Shown piece by piece: positions 11,101 through 26,100 of a stretch of 64,000 nt of DNA. A program made the position numbers and the translations under genes. The notes below the pieces were generated by a model. That model had not been told where the DNA came from and searched no databases. It worked only from the letters and a program-made list of their open reading frames with translations. The stretch is from positions 18,400,134-18,464,133 of the forward strand of contig CP136065.1 in NCBI GenBank assembly GCA_032622095.1. The letters run 5' to 3'. The number at the start of each line of letters is the position of its first letter. The first letter of the stretch is position 1. This DNA is from Siphonodentalium dalli (taxonomy: Eukaryota; Mollusca; Scaphopoda; Gadilida; Siphonodentaliidae).

Positions 11101-14100
11101 GATTAATGTCTTTCAGAGAAGTGAATATTTTTTTTCTGTCACCATCTGATTGCTTTTTTTCACAATTAAATTATCTACACAATTGCAGCTTGTGTGGTTT
11201 TCAGTTGCTTTAAAGATGAAGTATCCCGCAATGTACATTAATGCATTATATATTAGCAATGATGCCACAATATCACTGATGCCTGTGATAATTTGTGCTG
11301 GAGTGTCTTGGGGTACTTGAAAATCCAAATAATTTGGTTGGCTTGATTGTTTGGTACAGATACTTCCGATGGTAACTCAAATCTTGTCAGCATCATCGAT
11401 GCAATTTGATGTTTTTGGCAGTGTTAGTGCTGCATTGACAAATCGTTTCCTAAATGAATTGGCGAAGTGGTCAGCCTCTGGATTGTCCCGAAATCCACAT
11501 GAAGATCTGACGATCTGATACATGAAAACAGGTTTTCTAGAAAATCCTGATTTAGTCGGTTAGTAAGGTAAGGTATTTAAGTCCATCGTCAGATAGTTGC
11601 TTCTAAAGATCCAACAGACATGCGATGGAAACTCTCCATCCATTTAGGAAGTGTAGCTCCTTCTTGTTTCCAATTAGCCTCATTTTGCCCATTTTTAAAT
11701 ATAGTAAACCTCTTCATTTATACACCCACACCGGTATATATAATACAACGGATTTGTGTATATGTGAATTATAAAGGGATATGTACATTGAAATATTTCT
11801 CCGATTATACTGCTATATAAGGTCAAACTTGGAATTTGAAAATTAGTTCTCGCATAATCCATTTTATAGTTGTTGTGTAAATTATCTATATAATTGTGAA
11901 CTATCAAATAAATAACATCTTGCTTGTCATTCTTCCATCTGGCATTGGCACAATTGATAACTGTGCAATGTATTTTGGACTTTTTTGGTGCTTTTTCCAG
12001 GAACGTGGCGCTCGCCTCGGTATCCATTTGGAATCTTACTTTCTACACAGTTACTGAGTGTAGATTATATTCTATAATCAGCCTTTAGATACATTATGTA
12101 CCCCACAATTATGGCCATGGATTTTCTCTATGTGGGAGGCATTTTAATACTTCCCCTATAGTTTCTCATATATATCACATAAGAAAAAAGATAAAGTAGA
12201 CCTTTATTGTGTTTCGGAAGTAATATATTCACAATTAGTGGCATATATATGCCCCAATAGTTGATATGTTTGCTTACAACCCACAAATATTTTCCACCAA
12301 TTCCGGTCATAAGTCTTATGTTATCAGCATTATTCGCCAGAGCCACACACATGTTTAATTATCTGAACTGATAAGAACACAGTGCTATGTTTCCTCAATT
12401 TTATAAAAGTGAAATGATTTCTTCATGCTGTTAATTGAAACTTAATCATCGTTTTACATAATGTAGGTAGAGGTTTCCAATGCAATGCAATTAGAGACCC
12501 AGTGCTTCGACCCTCTCAGGCATCAGCGGAGGTAATTACCGGTTTAGCGCTGAGTGTCATATCTCTCTATAAAGTTCCTCTGCTCTGGGTGTCATATCTC
12601 TCTATAACGTTGCTCTGCTCTGGGTGTCATTGATAAATCTGAATAATTTATATTTTCACTGGGTCACAGAGAGTCATTATCGAAGATTGTGGGTATACTG
12701 AATTGTATGCGTCGATGTATTATTTGTCCGCACGGTTACACCAGCCATGGTTTATCGAATTGGTATGGAAGTTCGCTATCAGGAATGTTGTCAAAGAGAA
12801 CTCAATACTGTTAATCCCGTTTTATGTTCTAGTGTTAAACGTCTTTGTTTATCCATTGTTGCAATCGTTCCCTCATTTTTGGTAAAGCACACCAATTCCC
12901 AAGGCTGGCGAAGAAATAGTTCAATGATTATCCCATTGTAAGGCACACGCAACTCATAACAGATAAATCGCACGGGCGCTTCAAAGTGGGACCAGTCCGT
13001 GTTGTTTCGGAATGGCTAACCGGCTATTGTGTCCAATCGCGGCCAGCGCACGGATTGTGCGTCGTGGTCAAAACACGCCCAACGGCACATTTTCAGTTAA
13101 CTGAATTATGTGGGATCATGCAATTGTGCTCTAATTCGGTCAGAGCACGCGAATAGTTCTTTACCAGAATAAATCTAGTCTTCGACTCGATTTATTCTGG
13201 TAAAGAACAATTCTTGTGCTCTAACCATTACGTAAACAGAGGCTTTTCTGTAGGTACGGATGTTCACATTAACAATACATGCAAGACTCCACGATATATA
13301 TCACATGGTAATGTTCCGATTATTCCTTTCATTTAAATTATTTTGCCTTAAAACTTGAATTCGTTTTCTGCGAATGTTTCAATCTGGCACCATAAAGGCA
13401 TGCCAACAGCTTGTGTTAAATGTGTGTTACGGCACATACCCTTGCTGTTCCGCTGCCTTCTCCAACTGACGTCTTTGCGTTTGCAAGTGCAAATACACCA
13501 CGCTTTAGCAGTCATTGAAGATATATGTCAATATCTTTGTTATTGACAACGCCGTCCCCCAAACCTATTTTAGTGTTTGACATGCCAGTATTTGACTTGC
13601 TAATCACACATGTAATGGTATGCGACCATAGATATGTAAATCGTTAATCAATGACTTAGTCGATGGGGTAGTTGAATGTAGGCGACTGCCTTTATCTCAG
13701 TCCTTCAGACCTCGATCGAGAGTAGACGTGAAAATGTTAGTATCGGAAATGTAATTACTAACATGGAGGTGTGGGGGAAATAATAACACTACCAACAATA
13801 GAATGTCAAAATGTCTGCGCAATTTTAAATACTGTCTGGAAATAACCCAGCAGATTAGTTTCTCTATAAATATATAATGATATAGTGGTTTGCGTAAATT
13901 ACAGCCTAACGCTCTCTGGATACTTTTACATTGACAAATAGCGCTATTTTGAACCGTTCTTGATATGTTTGATGGATAGCTCTTTTCTGTGTATTGACAG
14001 GCGTATATAGAAAAATAAACTGCGAATTGCATTTTGGTCTTATACCTTATCACTTCATGTCTTAAATTAAACTTTCCGTGTTGCCTTAAAACGCACGGAC

Positions 14101-17100
14101 GCATAAAATCGGAAATCTTGGAGGCAAATCAGAGTCAACTATGTTAAGACTACTGGGAAAACTAGGCCGACTTCTATTAGATTTCACAAATAAACAATAT
14201 GTTGCCGAGCATGTTTGTAGCCTTGGCGGGAAACACGATATCACTCGTGATATAACTGCATGTGCACAGAAAGGCAACACAATTCCTAATTATCGACACA
14301 TTAATCTGCAACGATGTGTGTTAATTGTTGAGCAAAATGCTATCTGACTTCCAAGTGCGGAGCAGAAATGCACGAACGCTCTTCAAGATTTACCAGCATT
14401 ATTAGTTCCATGCAGTTTAAAGGTACTCAATCCGATCAGACGGTCCCCATACCACCAAGATACAACAACAACAACAACAACCGTTCTTCAAAATACTCTT
14501 TAGTTATCAGAATCGATTTATTGCAACAAAATAATGCTGACCACTGTCAACTATGGTATCAAACTTCCCCAAACTCTTTATTTATCAACATATTGTTCAA
14601 CAAAATATGGCAGTATTATCACTAAAGTATCACGAAATTTGACCGTATTACCACTTGATTTTAGAGTTATCCATCTTCATCCGCAATTTTGTCAGACACC
14701 CTCCGTTTGACCACGTGTTTCTGGGCCACATATTATTACACATCTCGAGAAATAACAAACTTAAAAAATCGCTATCTGATCACTCTGAGGTTTGACTAGA
14801 ATCAAATATTTTTACCCCCCCCCGAAGCCAAGGAAATAGTAATTTAGGAGCGTCTGATTGGATTGAGCACCTTTAATCAGATGTCCCACATGCTTACACG
14901 ATTGTCACATGATTGTCACATGATTGTCACATGATTGTCACATGATTGTCAGATTGTCACATGATTGACGAATTTCAGCTTTCACTCTGGAGATTGTTGG
15001 GGGTGTATGCGGCGGAATTCTGTTAATAGTCGTCTGCGTGGCGGGAATTGCATATAGGTGAGTCATAATAACACTCGTATCCATAGTTATTCCGAACAAA
15101 TCTGTTTTTTATTTTATGTCCTAAAAATTGTAAGAAACATTTATTTAAAAAAAATGATAAAAAATTGTTAGGCCAATGCATTCTCTTATATATGCGAGGC
15201 GACCTATGGTCGACTCGCATATATAAGAGAATGCATTGGCACAGGGTAAAAAAATCCCGACTTACGACTGGATTTGATATGGCGGGTTGCTCTAGAGTGA
15301 AATGAAACGACAAGAATAGTATACCATGTATTTATTACATGATCCTACCCTTATTCCATTCAATAAGCCCCATTCTATAAATTTCGTTCGTTTAATAACA
15401 GAAAATAGTGCCAGGTGACCTTTGACTTCCGGTTTGTCTTTTTTTTACATTCCGTACGCTATACCTCAAAATACTCTGGCTTCCATTATTTTTCCAACAA
15501 ACTCTAATGAATGAAGAGTTTGAAAAGTGATATCATTAAATATACGCCATTAAATACGCCAAAGAGTCTTTATTATCTGGGACTATTTCTTTACGCGGGA
15601 AGACAACGCAAAATTAAATGAAAATGGCATGCCTTATAGAAGCTGATGTTAGTTTCGCGTCCCATTTGTTGATGTAAATATGTTTTGTCTAGGCTTTGGA
15701 TCATGTAATAAAGAGAATCTACAACTCGTCCCCAGTTTATAGCGGATTTTTACAAAACTCGTCCAGTAAATTAGGTCTGGACCTCGCCAAAGGCTCGGGC
15801 CATACCTAATTTACTGGACTCGTTTTGTAAATTCCGCTATAAACTGGGGACTCGTTGTAGATCCTCTATATATACGTCGGGTCGTGGACAATGCAACGCA
15901 AAACAAACAGTGTGCGAATGCTGGAAACCCCAGTCGAGTCCCGTGTACTGATCATTATGAATAAAAATAATTTTGGACCGGAGACCAGTCTATTCAACAC
16001 GTGATATTGAGCACTTGCAACTGACTAGATCATGCCATGATCTCTACTCTGGCTAACAACGCCCGTAGTTTTGACAAACCTTATAAAGTCGAAAAAATAA
16101 CGTGGGGAATATATTTCTTAGTTGTTAATTGTACCTTAATAATGTACTTCACTGAAGGTGAATGTCCTAATTCTAAACTGTATGCTTTTCTCTTACGTTT
16201 ATGAGCCGATATCGCAATAAACATCGAATTAATTACCCAGGAGAATTGCCATAATTGTAAGCGACTCAACACAAAATCGCTCACAAATTCACTTAAATCG
16301 TGAAATTTCGAGTTGAGACATTCACCTACAGTAAAGTACATTATTAAGGAACAGTTAATAACCGTCAATGTCAAAACTTCAAAAAGTTCCCAGGTTTTGT
16401 ACTGGTGTAATGTGATCTCTAGCCAGAGTAGAGATTCATGGCACGATATAGTGGAATATGACACAGCCAGACGACAGCTTCGATAACAATGTTCATTCAC
16501 TGAGCATTCGTATATACTTTATCGATGTCTGTAAACCAGGTTTAAACCTGAGATGAGGAATACTACCAAGCTTGTGTTTTTCAGTAAACTGCGTTCACCT
16601 TTTGGTCCGTCGTTATGCACAATTCTCTCACTCTAAGGGTCAATCCACACCGGGCGCTAGCGCGCGATTTTTACGGCCGTTTTCTGTCGTCCGTAGCGGT
16701 TATGAGAACGCGATTTTTATATTCACACCGAAAGCGACTGGATCGCATCGTCGCGCGCTATGGTTTGGGTAGATAGTCGTTTGCGTGCATCATTTACAAT
16801 GTATATGGACACAAATACAATGTATATGGACATTTTAATCAGAATTTGCTTAACATATACATGTAAGAGTTTTTCAAACTCATTTAATTGTCAAATATAG
16901 TATGTCAAGTGGAATGGTGCACGGGTTTCCTAAATTCTCATAGCAATTGCGTCTAAATGAATTTCATTCTATAATTCCAGTTTGTGAGTGGTTTTTATCG
17001 GGGGGATGCAAATTGTGGGCAAAGTGACTTCACAAGCTTGGAATGGATTGGGACCAAAAATGAACCAGACGATCATGTTATTACTCATTTATCCTCATTT

Positions 17101-20100
17101 TGCTATTCTCAGTTATCCTTGCATTTCAGTTATCAGTATGTCGCTAAAGTCCTCCGTCACCTTTGTTATCGCGACGACGAATCAATGGGTCGTCTTCAAA
17201 TAGGATGAATACGAAGGTATAAATATCCTATTTGACAGCGACCCAATTATCCTGCTGGTTTGCCACAAAGCGAGAAATCGACGAAGCACAAACTCACTGC
17301 TGTGATCGCCTCGTGGTCAGCGATTCAGTCGCTTGCGGTGTGAATATAAAAATCGCGCGCTTTGAACTGCTACGGACGACAGAAAACGGCCGTTATATTC
17401 GCGCGCTCGCGTCCGGTGTGGATTGACCTTAAATGCCGATAGCTCATCGCGCAAAAAAGCACAATGAAAAAGTAGCATCCTGTATGTTTAATGTTGATTG
17501 CGGTGTTGCATACGTTTCAATTACCAAATCGAAATATCATTGATACACATACCTGCACACTTCGGAATTCAATTCTGAGCGTGTTTGTCACACCATTCAG
17601 GACAACTGTGACCCAAATATGTTTTTCAGAAACTGGAGATATGAACAAGCCATAGCCGGAATGTTGTGGAAGATAGAGGAACAAGATCTCAGAATGCCAG
17701 AAACATCACCATCAAAGAATAACTCAATGGAGAAAGACACGGTCAGTTATATCCCGGAATGAATACATCTCACTTGTATTACCCATGTTGTCTGCGTTAA
17801 GATGGTAGTGGTGGTAACTATTAGTAAAGAACATCGATTGAACCTTTCCAGAACATTTCCATTACTGAATGGCAATACTGTAATACTCTGCGTTGACAGT
17901 AATTCGCACAAAGATAGGCTCTGCACATAGGCGTAGTTTACAAAGAAGAATGATGATGTAAATATGTGACCCGCCATATCAAATCCAGTCGTAAGTCGGG
18001 ATTTTTTTTTACCCTGTGCCATAGGTCGCCTCGCATATATAAGAGAATGCATTGGCCTAACAATTTTTTATCAATTTTTAAAAATAAATGTTTCTTACAA
18101 TTTTTAGGACATAAAATAAAAAACATCTATTACCATGCAGGGAGCCCCACACATATATAGAAGCACATATAAGAGTGTCGTCTGCTCCTGTTTGTCTGGG
18201 GCTCTGTATGGGTGAAATTATAAAATTGTTAAAGAATACAAGAAAAAAATATAAAAATTGTAAAAAAGTGTTAGGCCAATGCATTCTCTTATATATGCGA
18301 GGCGACCTATGGTCGACTCGCATATATAAGAGAATGCATTGGCACAGGCTAAAAAAAATCCCGACTTCCGACTGGATTTGATATGGCGGGTCACATATGA
18401 ATTGTTAAACCGTCCCCAAGGCATTCGTGGGTTTGTCCCGTTGTCCAGTGGTATCTGTGAAGATGGCCGTGTACGGAAACAATGAAGAGTCCAGAGGTTT
18501 TATACTTGTATATGTCAAACACGTGTACTGCCTGTAAGCACAATATGTAGATGAACAGAGGTGTTGGTGGTTCAATGGTTAAAAAGGGGGTGCATCTGTA
18601 TCTCTTAGACACGAGTAGTTATTCCAAGAGTTGGGTTATCTTGCAGCTAAATAAGAGATAGGCCTATATGAAATCTGAGATATCATGATACCCTTGTCTA
18701 TGACGTGTATCATACTATTGTTTACTAGAGGATGATTCTGATTTGAGTCATTTGACCATCCCTCGACTATACAATGGTTACAATCAGTCATAACCAGTAA
18801 GAGTAAGAACTTGTTGATTATGCTTGTATGTCATTTATATCGCCAACGTATTGTGCTTATTGATATACATTTAACCTTAGCAGTTACAATCCCTGAGGAA
18901 AGGAAGTTTATCATAGATGAACAAGTGAATTAAAATAGATCGAATTTGTTCTAATTTCCATCATTAACAACTCTTCAATAATGAACTTTCGCAAATCGAA
19001 TCCATTGTTATGTAAGTATTACAGGTTAGAGTGACATTATCGATCAATGTCCAATTAATACAATAATATACCAAAGTTTAACCAAACTTGACATTAAACA
19101 TTTGAGAAGGTCAACACGGAAGAAAAACAATTCAGATGTCAGTTCAATGTTTGATGCCATGGCCGCTTCTGTGCACCCATGTTCCATCTATAATGTTATC
19201 AGAGGGGCCATTGAGAAGATGTATATACGTTTGCGACTGATTCTCCAGACTTCTTGAAATTTGCTTCCGCTCGACGGAAAGTGATGATTATTGTCACCGA
19301 AGCACTAGATATCATGTTAAGTGCATCCCCTGGAAACCTCACAAAATACCCACAACTATGAATCGATGATGTTTTGATGCAATAAACCTGAGTTAATGTA
19401 CACAAGATCCGTTACAGAAGGTCTGCGAGTGGGATCAGGATCACAAGGAATCGGATTAGGACGCGCCATTGACAACTGCTTGGTGACAGAAGTCACGTGG
19501 TAACGTGTGAACCCCTAACTACAGCGAATATTCACGTTCAAGATGTTTTATGATGGACACTATAATATGGAAGTGGCCTGGTGGCGTCGACAGGTCGTCA
19601 TTATGTCGCGGTGGTTTATGTCAACGTCTCAGCTTAAAACTTTGGGGTCACATGCCCAACTTTGATTAACACACCGTGGTTGCGGCTGGTGGGTGTAATA
19701 CGCTGGTACCCAAAATTGTTCAAATGTTAGGAACAGTTAAAATATCTAACTGGACAGACCCAATTTCGCGGCATATCACATTTTATACTAGCGGTCATGC
19801 TGATCCAGTATAATATTATCCTGAAATGTTCGATTTCAATAGTTTCATGCACACACTATCTAGCTATTATCGCAGTCTAGGCAAGACGAAAATTTGGACT
19901 GGTTTTCAAACTTGATCTGAGCCGAGGTCGATCCATTTGAAAGAAATAAAAACGTGTACACCTATATATGAAATAATAATCACACATTGCATCATACATT
20001 CTGACAAAATGGACAAGTGTGCCGAGTTCCGGTGTGATTTGGCGTGCCTGCCCACTTTACAAGTATCAAGTTGCTTGCCAGCTTCAATGGCACCGGTTTG

Positions 20101-23100
20101 TGCTTGGAAACATTTCGCCAGCACGTTTCTTTAGCGGAGTTAGGTCCCGAAGAGTACCGGTTATCCGGTTCGAGTGCACCCGATGAAGTGACAACACCCC
20201 CAGCTACCCAAATGACAGAACAGAACCGACTACCGAACAAGACAGACATGTTGAATATTATGAATTACCATTAATTATGACATCTTGCTATATAATAAAC
20301 TACGTTAACCCTTTACCCAACAGAACGGCCCTGTGTCAATGCATTCTCTTATATATGCGAGTCGACCATAGGTCGCCTCGCATATATAAGAGAATGCATT
20401 GGCTTAACACATATTAAAAATGATAAAATTGTCAAAGAATGTAGAAAAATATTAATTTTTTTTTTTTAGGCCAATGCATTCTCTTATATATGCGAGGCGA
20501 CCTATGGTCGACTCGCATATATAAGAGAATGCATTGGCACAGGGCATAACTGTAACCATCACAATGTAGTCAATGAACCGGTTCCAATGATATCCATATT
20601 TGTATGGTGTTATTGAGACAGACCGAAGATATTTTAGGCTGTTGAAGCTTTATTTGGGCGTTTTTTGCCGTTTTGTTTGGTAAAGGGTTAAAGAAGAATA
20701 CATTTTCATATTTGTTTTTCATTAGCGTCGTTGACAGGATCACACCCTCGTCGCCAATGAAACATTTAAAAGAATCTGTATTCCATTTAAAGGTACTCAA
20801 TCCGATAAAACTCCTCTCAATTACTATTTCAATGGCTTCGGGGGGTCAAAAATATTTGATTCGAGTCGAGGAAGCCACCCATCAAAGCTCAGATTTTTTA
20901 GATATCGATTTTAGAAATCTAATATTTTTCATTATCGGGAAAACTTTCTGTCCCAGAACACAGTCAAAATTGCGTTATTATTACCACTTGATTTTAGAGT
21001 TATCCATCCTTGTCTGTTTGAATAGTGTTTTGGTGTACACATCTCGAGCAGATTACAAAGTTGAAGGCAATTATTAGTACTCATCTCGAGAAAATAACAA
21101 ATTTCAAAAATCAATATCTAATAACTCTGAGCTTTGTTTGATGGGTTCCTCGACTCGAATCAAATATTTTTTTCCCTAAAAGCCAAAGAAATAGTAATAT
21201 AGGACCCTCTGATCGGATTGTTGTTGTTGGAATCTGTTGAGATGGGGACACTCTGATCGGATTGAGTACCTTTAACATAGTTTATTATATGTTATTAATG
21301 CATGGTAAAGTCATAATCAACTTGTCAGCTAATATAATACGTGTTCATTCTTCGGTGTTCGGTTCTGTTCTGTCACTTTTTCGGGTGCACTCGAACCGGA
21401 TAACCGATACTCTTCTGGACCTAACACCGCTACATTTCTGTATTCTTTAAAAAGAATCATTTTGATTGAATATGTATTGTTCATTGCGGTATGACTTCGA
21501 TCATATGTCATTCCTTGCGTTTCAGAGTACAGTGTGCAGCCAGCTGTCGTTTGAGTCACGAACATCGGGGAATCAGGTATACGCCAAGCTCGGATCCTAC
21601 AAGGGTCGAACCGTCGCGCTGAAGATGTATGAAAAGAAACAGTTAGAAACGACAAGAAAAGTGAAGAAAGAAATGAAGATAGTAAGTACATCAATAGGTC
21701 TTCCAATAGTAGGCGGTCTTTGCTGTCTTCGTACGTATATGTGCATGTGGTGCCGAGAGCGTATAATGTACATTTACTTTAACCCTTTCAGTGCCAGGGC
21801 CGATCTTATCGGCCCTAATTTACGGTCTGTAAAATCGGCTCTAAAAAATAAAATTTATTGTTTTTAGATTTTTTTGGGTTGAAATTGTTTTTGAGTATGC
21901 TTAAGCATGCTATAGTGAATTTAAAACAAACTGGATAAAAACTTAGGGGCATGTTATAACTCAAAACTATCACCAAGTATTTATAGTAATAATTTTGATG
22001 CCCATGAAAACTGTAAGATTCCCTGGCACTAAACCTACAAAATAAGTCTCGCATATATAAGAGAATGTATTGGCACAGGGTATATGGGTTGATACAAAAA
22101 TCGGACTTGGCACCGGAAGGGTTAAGACACACCTCTATGGTGAGATATTAATTGAACGATTTATAGCATTAGATGTCAACACTCATTTTAACAAGCCCCA
22201 GTACGGGGGTATCGGGTTTCGTTTATCTGGGCAAGTTTGCCAGTTGATGATTTGGGTTGTTGGATTTTTCGGCCACTGTGTGATTTGCAGTGGAGATAAC
22301 TTCTCAGCTTTCCCCTTCACTAGACCACTATACACATTACATCATGACATATGACAATAGCTTCAGATTTGGTTTATTAAGGATTATTGTATAGTTGCGG
22401 CCGCTAAATGTCATATCAAGACGTAGTAAGTTTTAAGGATAGACAGACCACGCAGAGGGTTAATTTAACAGAGAATAACTCCAATGGATATAGCAGCCAC
22501 CAACCACCGAAAGCCATAGACGTTGAAAGAGAAGAAAACAAACAAAACAGAACACAACAAATCAACCGACAAACCGAAAACCAGCGTCAACACGAGTTTA
22601 TATAATGCACCACATTGGTACGATTGTACCAGCATTATTATAACAAGCCAATGTGTGCGATTCAATGGGCCCCTTTCAATGAATGACAACGCACGTTGGC
22701 GTAATTAGGGTCGATGTGATAAAATGTTCATTAAAATAGTGCCAATGCGAGTACACAGGGACACCTAATTATGCCTATAGGCGATGCTATTGCAATGATG
22801 CACACTTTCGAGTGACGTTGGAAATATTGAGAATAATACAAATAACACGCTAAGCATGATGATGGTCCTTAGTGTGACATGATCAAACTGAGTCTGCATG
22901 AACTTTCTTGTCAATCATTGTTGACTCATTACATATCGTATCTCTTTCTTGGAATTTCTGGATTGATTTAGCAGATACAATAAAATAATTTTGAGTCAGA
23001 GAGATAAACTATCACTGAGCAATATATTCCCATATATTTTTGTCATGGGACATGAGAGGAAATATTATTGCTTTAGGACATTATACTTTTTAAAATAAAA

Positions 23101-26100
23101 AATGCATTATTGAAAATAATAATACAAAAAAAAAAAAAAAAAAAAAAACACAAACCGCGCGGTGGTATATATACATTGAAATGTGATTGCATACACATGC
23201 ATCTTTAAATTGTAGATGAGAGAAATGCGGCACGAAAATATATGCGACTTCGTCGGTGCTTGTATCAACCATTCCTTCATGATAATTGTCACAGAATACT
23301 GTTCCAAAGGTAGTCTTCAGGTGAGACCGACCAGGACATATCCTAATCTTAGGTAGCCTTCAGGTGAGACCAGCCAGGGCATATCCGAATCTTAGGTAGC
23401 CTTCAGGTTAGACCGGCCAGGCCATATCCGAATCTGATATCTCCTTCAGGTGAGACCGACAGGACATATCCGAATCTTATGTAGCCTTCAGGTGAGACCG
23501 GCCAATACATATCCAAATCTGATATCGCCTCCAGGTGAGACCGACCAGGACATATCCGAATCTTAGGTAGCCTTCGGGTGAGACCGGTCAGGACATATCC
23601 GAATCTGATATCGCCTTCAGGTGAGACCGACCGGACATATCCGAATCTGATATCGCCTTCATGTGAGATCGGCCAAGACATATCCGAGTCTCAGGTAGCC
23701 TTCAGGTGAGACCGGCCAGGACATACCTGAATATGATATCCTCAGGACATATCCGAATCTGATCTCGCCAGGACATATCCGAATCTGATCTCGCCAGGAC
23801 GTATCCGAATCTGATATCGCCAGAATATCGTTTTGATTTGAGTCCTTGTCATTAGACGTGTGATATCCTTGGCGTTTGAGTTATGCACACTATAATTATA
23901 TGACATAGAGACCATGCTTTACGCGGCCACATCCCATATCACGTTATTTACTGGAAATATGCACTTTTTATTTTCATGAATTCTTCTGGTGTGACTATCC
24001 AATATATGTATGTTTCTGCCCCCCCCCCCTTCACTCAATCCTATACTGGCTATGGCTTTAGAACAAAGAAGCTCGAGACTGAATGTATAATTTCAGAAAT
24101 CACAACGTCCGAAGTTACACTGAACTATACACACGGATGTAAATATTTACTCCATGATAATCGTGACGCATTTATCATCGATACACAAATGAGATCATCG
24201 ATGTATATAATTCATTCATTATATGATCCGAGCGACCCATTATATAATAATGATATACAACGGTCATTGTATAACAGAAAATAGTGCCAGGTGAATCCAA
24301 ATGTATTATTGTTGCGCAAACATGGTCTTTGACTTCCGGCTTGGTGTCTGTTTACATTCCGTACGATAGATCGATGATTGTGACTATCGTTGATTTAGTT
24401 TTAACAGATATTTTATTACATTTACGTTAATAAAAATATCAAAGAGTCTTATTTATCTGGGACTATTTCTGTTCATGGGCAAACAACACATGGTTACGTG
24501 AAACGTAATCGCAGGCCTTATAGAAGGCGCTGTTAGTTTCACGTCCAATTTATTGATTTAGTTATGTTTTATGGAGGTTTTGGATCAAGCAATAAATATA
24601 ATCTACAACTCGTCCCCAGTGTATAACGAAATGTACAAAACTCGTCCAGTAAGTTAGGTCTGGACCTCGCCAAATCCTTTTGCAAATTTCCCCATAAACT
24701 GTGGACGAGTTGTAGATCATCTATATGGAAGTATGAAGTTGTGTGCTGCCAAATTGGAATCAACATTATGGAATTAACTATTTTATAGTTATTCGCATTC
24801 TATCACTTCAGCGGGAGAGTTCCACGTAACTTTAATTCTTTTTATAATATATACTCATTGACGAGTAGTTATCCCTTAGGAAATGTCCAGATATTTAGTT
24901 CAACAAATTGTTGAAATTATTATATGAACAGTTCCCTCTAACAAATAAGACTCATTCTGTTCTTGTATTATGTTGTGTCTGCTTATGTTGCATGTAAACC
25001 ACTCCATACGAACAATAGGCCATTCCAATGAATATGTTCATAACTTAATGTGAGAATTCATTCAGTATAGAAAGGGTTAAGTAATATCTACATGTTTCTG
25101 ATTTCAGGACATACTGGAGAACGACGACCTGCGGATAGATTCTATGATCATAGGATCACTCGTCAAGGATCTTCTGCAGGTGGGTATACGGAACACAGGG
25201 ACGTGTCTCGCTCCCACGTTTGGCCACAATTTTCAACAATTGGAAATATAACACATGACACAATATCACCCCTGGTCAAGTGGTCCTGCTAATATGATAT
25301 GATGCTGGTGGTCCTGCTGAATTGCTATGATGCGGGTAGGGCAAAATGGTGCCGTTACGAAAAAGTACCGTTATTTTTTCTAAAGTTGTCATTTTCGCGG
25401 TGTTTTGCTAACCTGAGCGATTTGAGAAAAAACCATTGTGTGTATGAAACATTCAAGAACATATTTATTTAAAAATATATGTAATAATGCCTGCGCTGGT
25501 GCTTCTAAACCGACGCGAATAACCATCTTGAATATAGTCGATTTTCAACAACTAATACAACCGGTATTTAAAATGTTTCGCAATAAATATATTTTTGAAT
25601 GTTTGATACGCATAATGGCCTTTCTTGTATATGTCCAGATTATTGGAACACTGCGAAAAAGACAAATTAAAAAAATATAACGGTACTCTTTGTTAACAGC
25701 ATCAGTTTGCCATAACAGCATCATAGCAATTCAGCAGGACTCAACCGCATCATAGCACATTATCAGGACCACTTGACCAGGGGTGAATATATTAGTTGGA
25801 AAATTCAGACCAAAAGTCGGTTCAATATGTTCTGATAGTTAATGACCCAGCCAGCATTCTGTGCGAAATTTGACTTTTAACCCTTTCAGTGCCAGGTCCG
25901 ATTTTTGTATCAAACCATATACCCTGTGCCAATGCATTCTCCTATATATGCGAGTCGACCATAGGTCGCCTCGCATATATAAGAGAATGCATTGGCCTAA
26001 CAATTTTTCATTATTTGTTATTATTTTTTACAATTTTTTACAATTTTTATAATTTTGTCTTGTATTCTTTAACATACTTATTTTGTAGGTTTAGTGCCAG

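Larger units (their letters stand above)
20133..21441. mobile_element. Outer inverted repeat with two nested elements
   Basis: The left arm TAGCGGAGTTAGGTCCCGAA (20133-20152), then ACCGGTTATCCGGTTCGAGT, to about 20243, is matched by the complement at about 21338-21441 (ACTCGAACCGGATAACCG and CCTAACACCGCTA). The two arms bracket a TTAA-type element (20305-20691) and a TACTCAATCCGAT-type element (20786-21275). The outer unit is probably an older element that received both. Confidence 0.7.

Noticed and set aside
16081-16500. 139-codon minus frame
   Set aside because: It spans both arms of an inverted repeat and has no recognisable motif.
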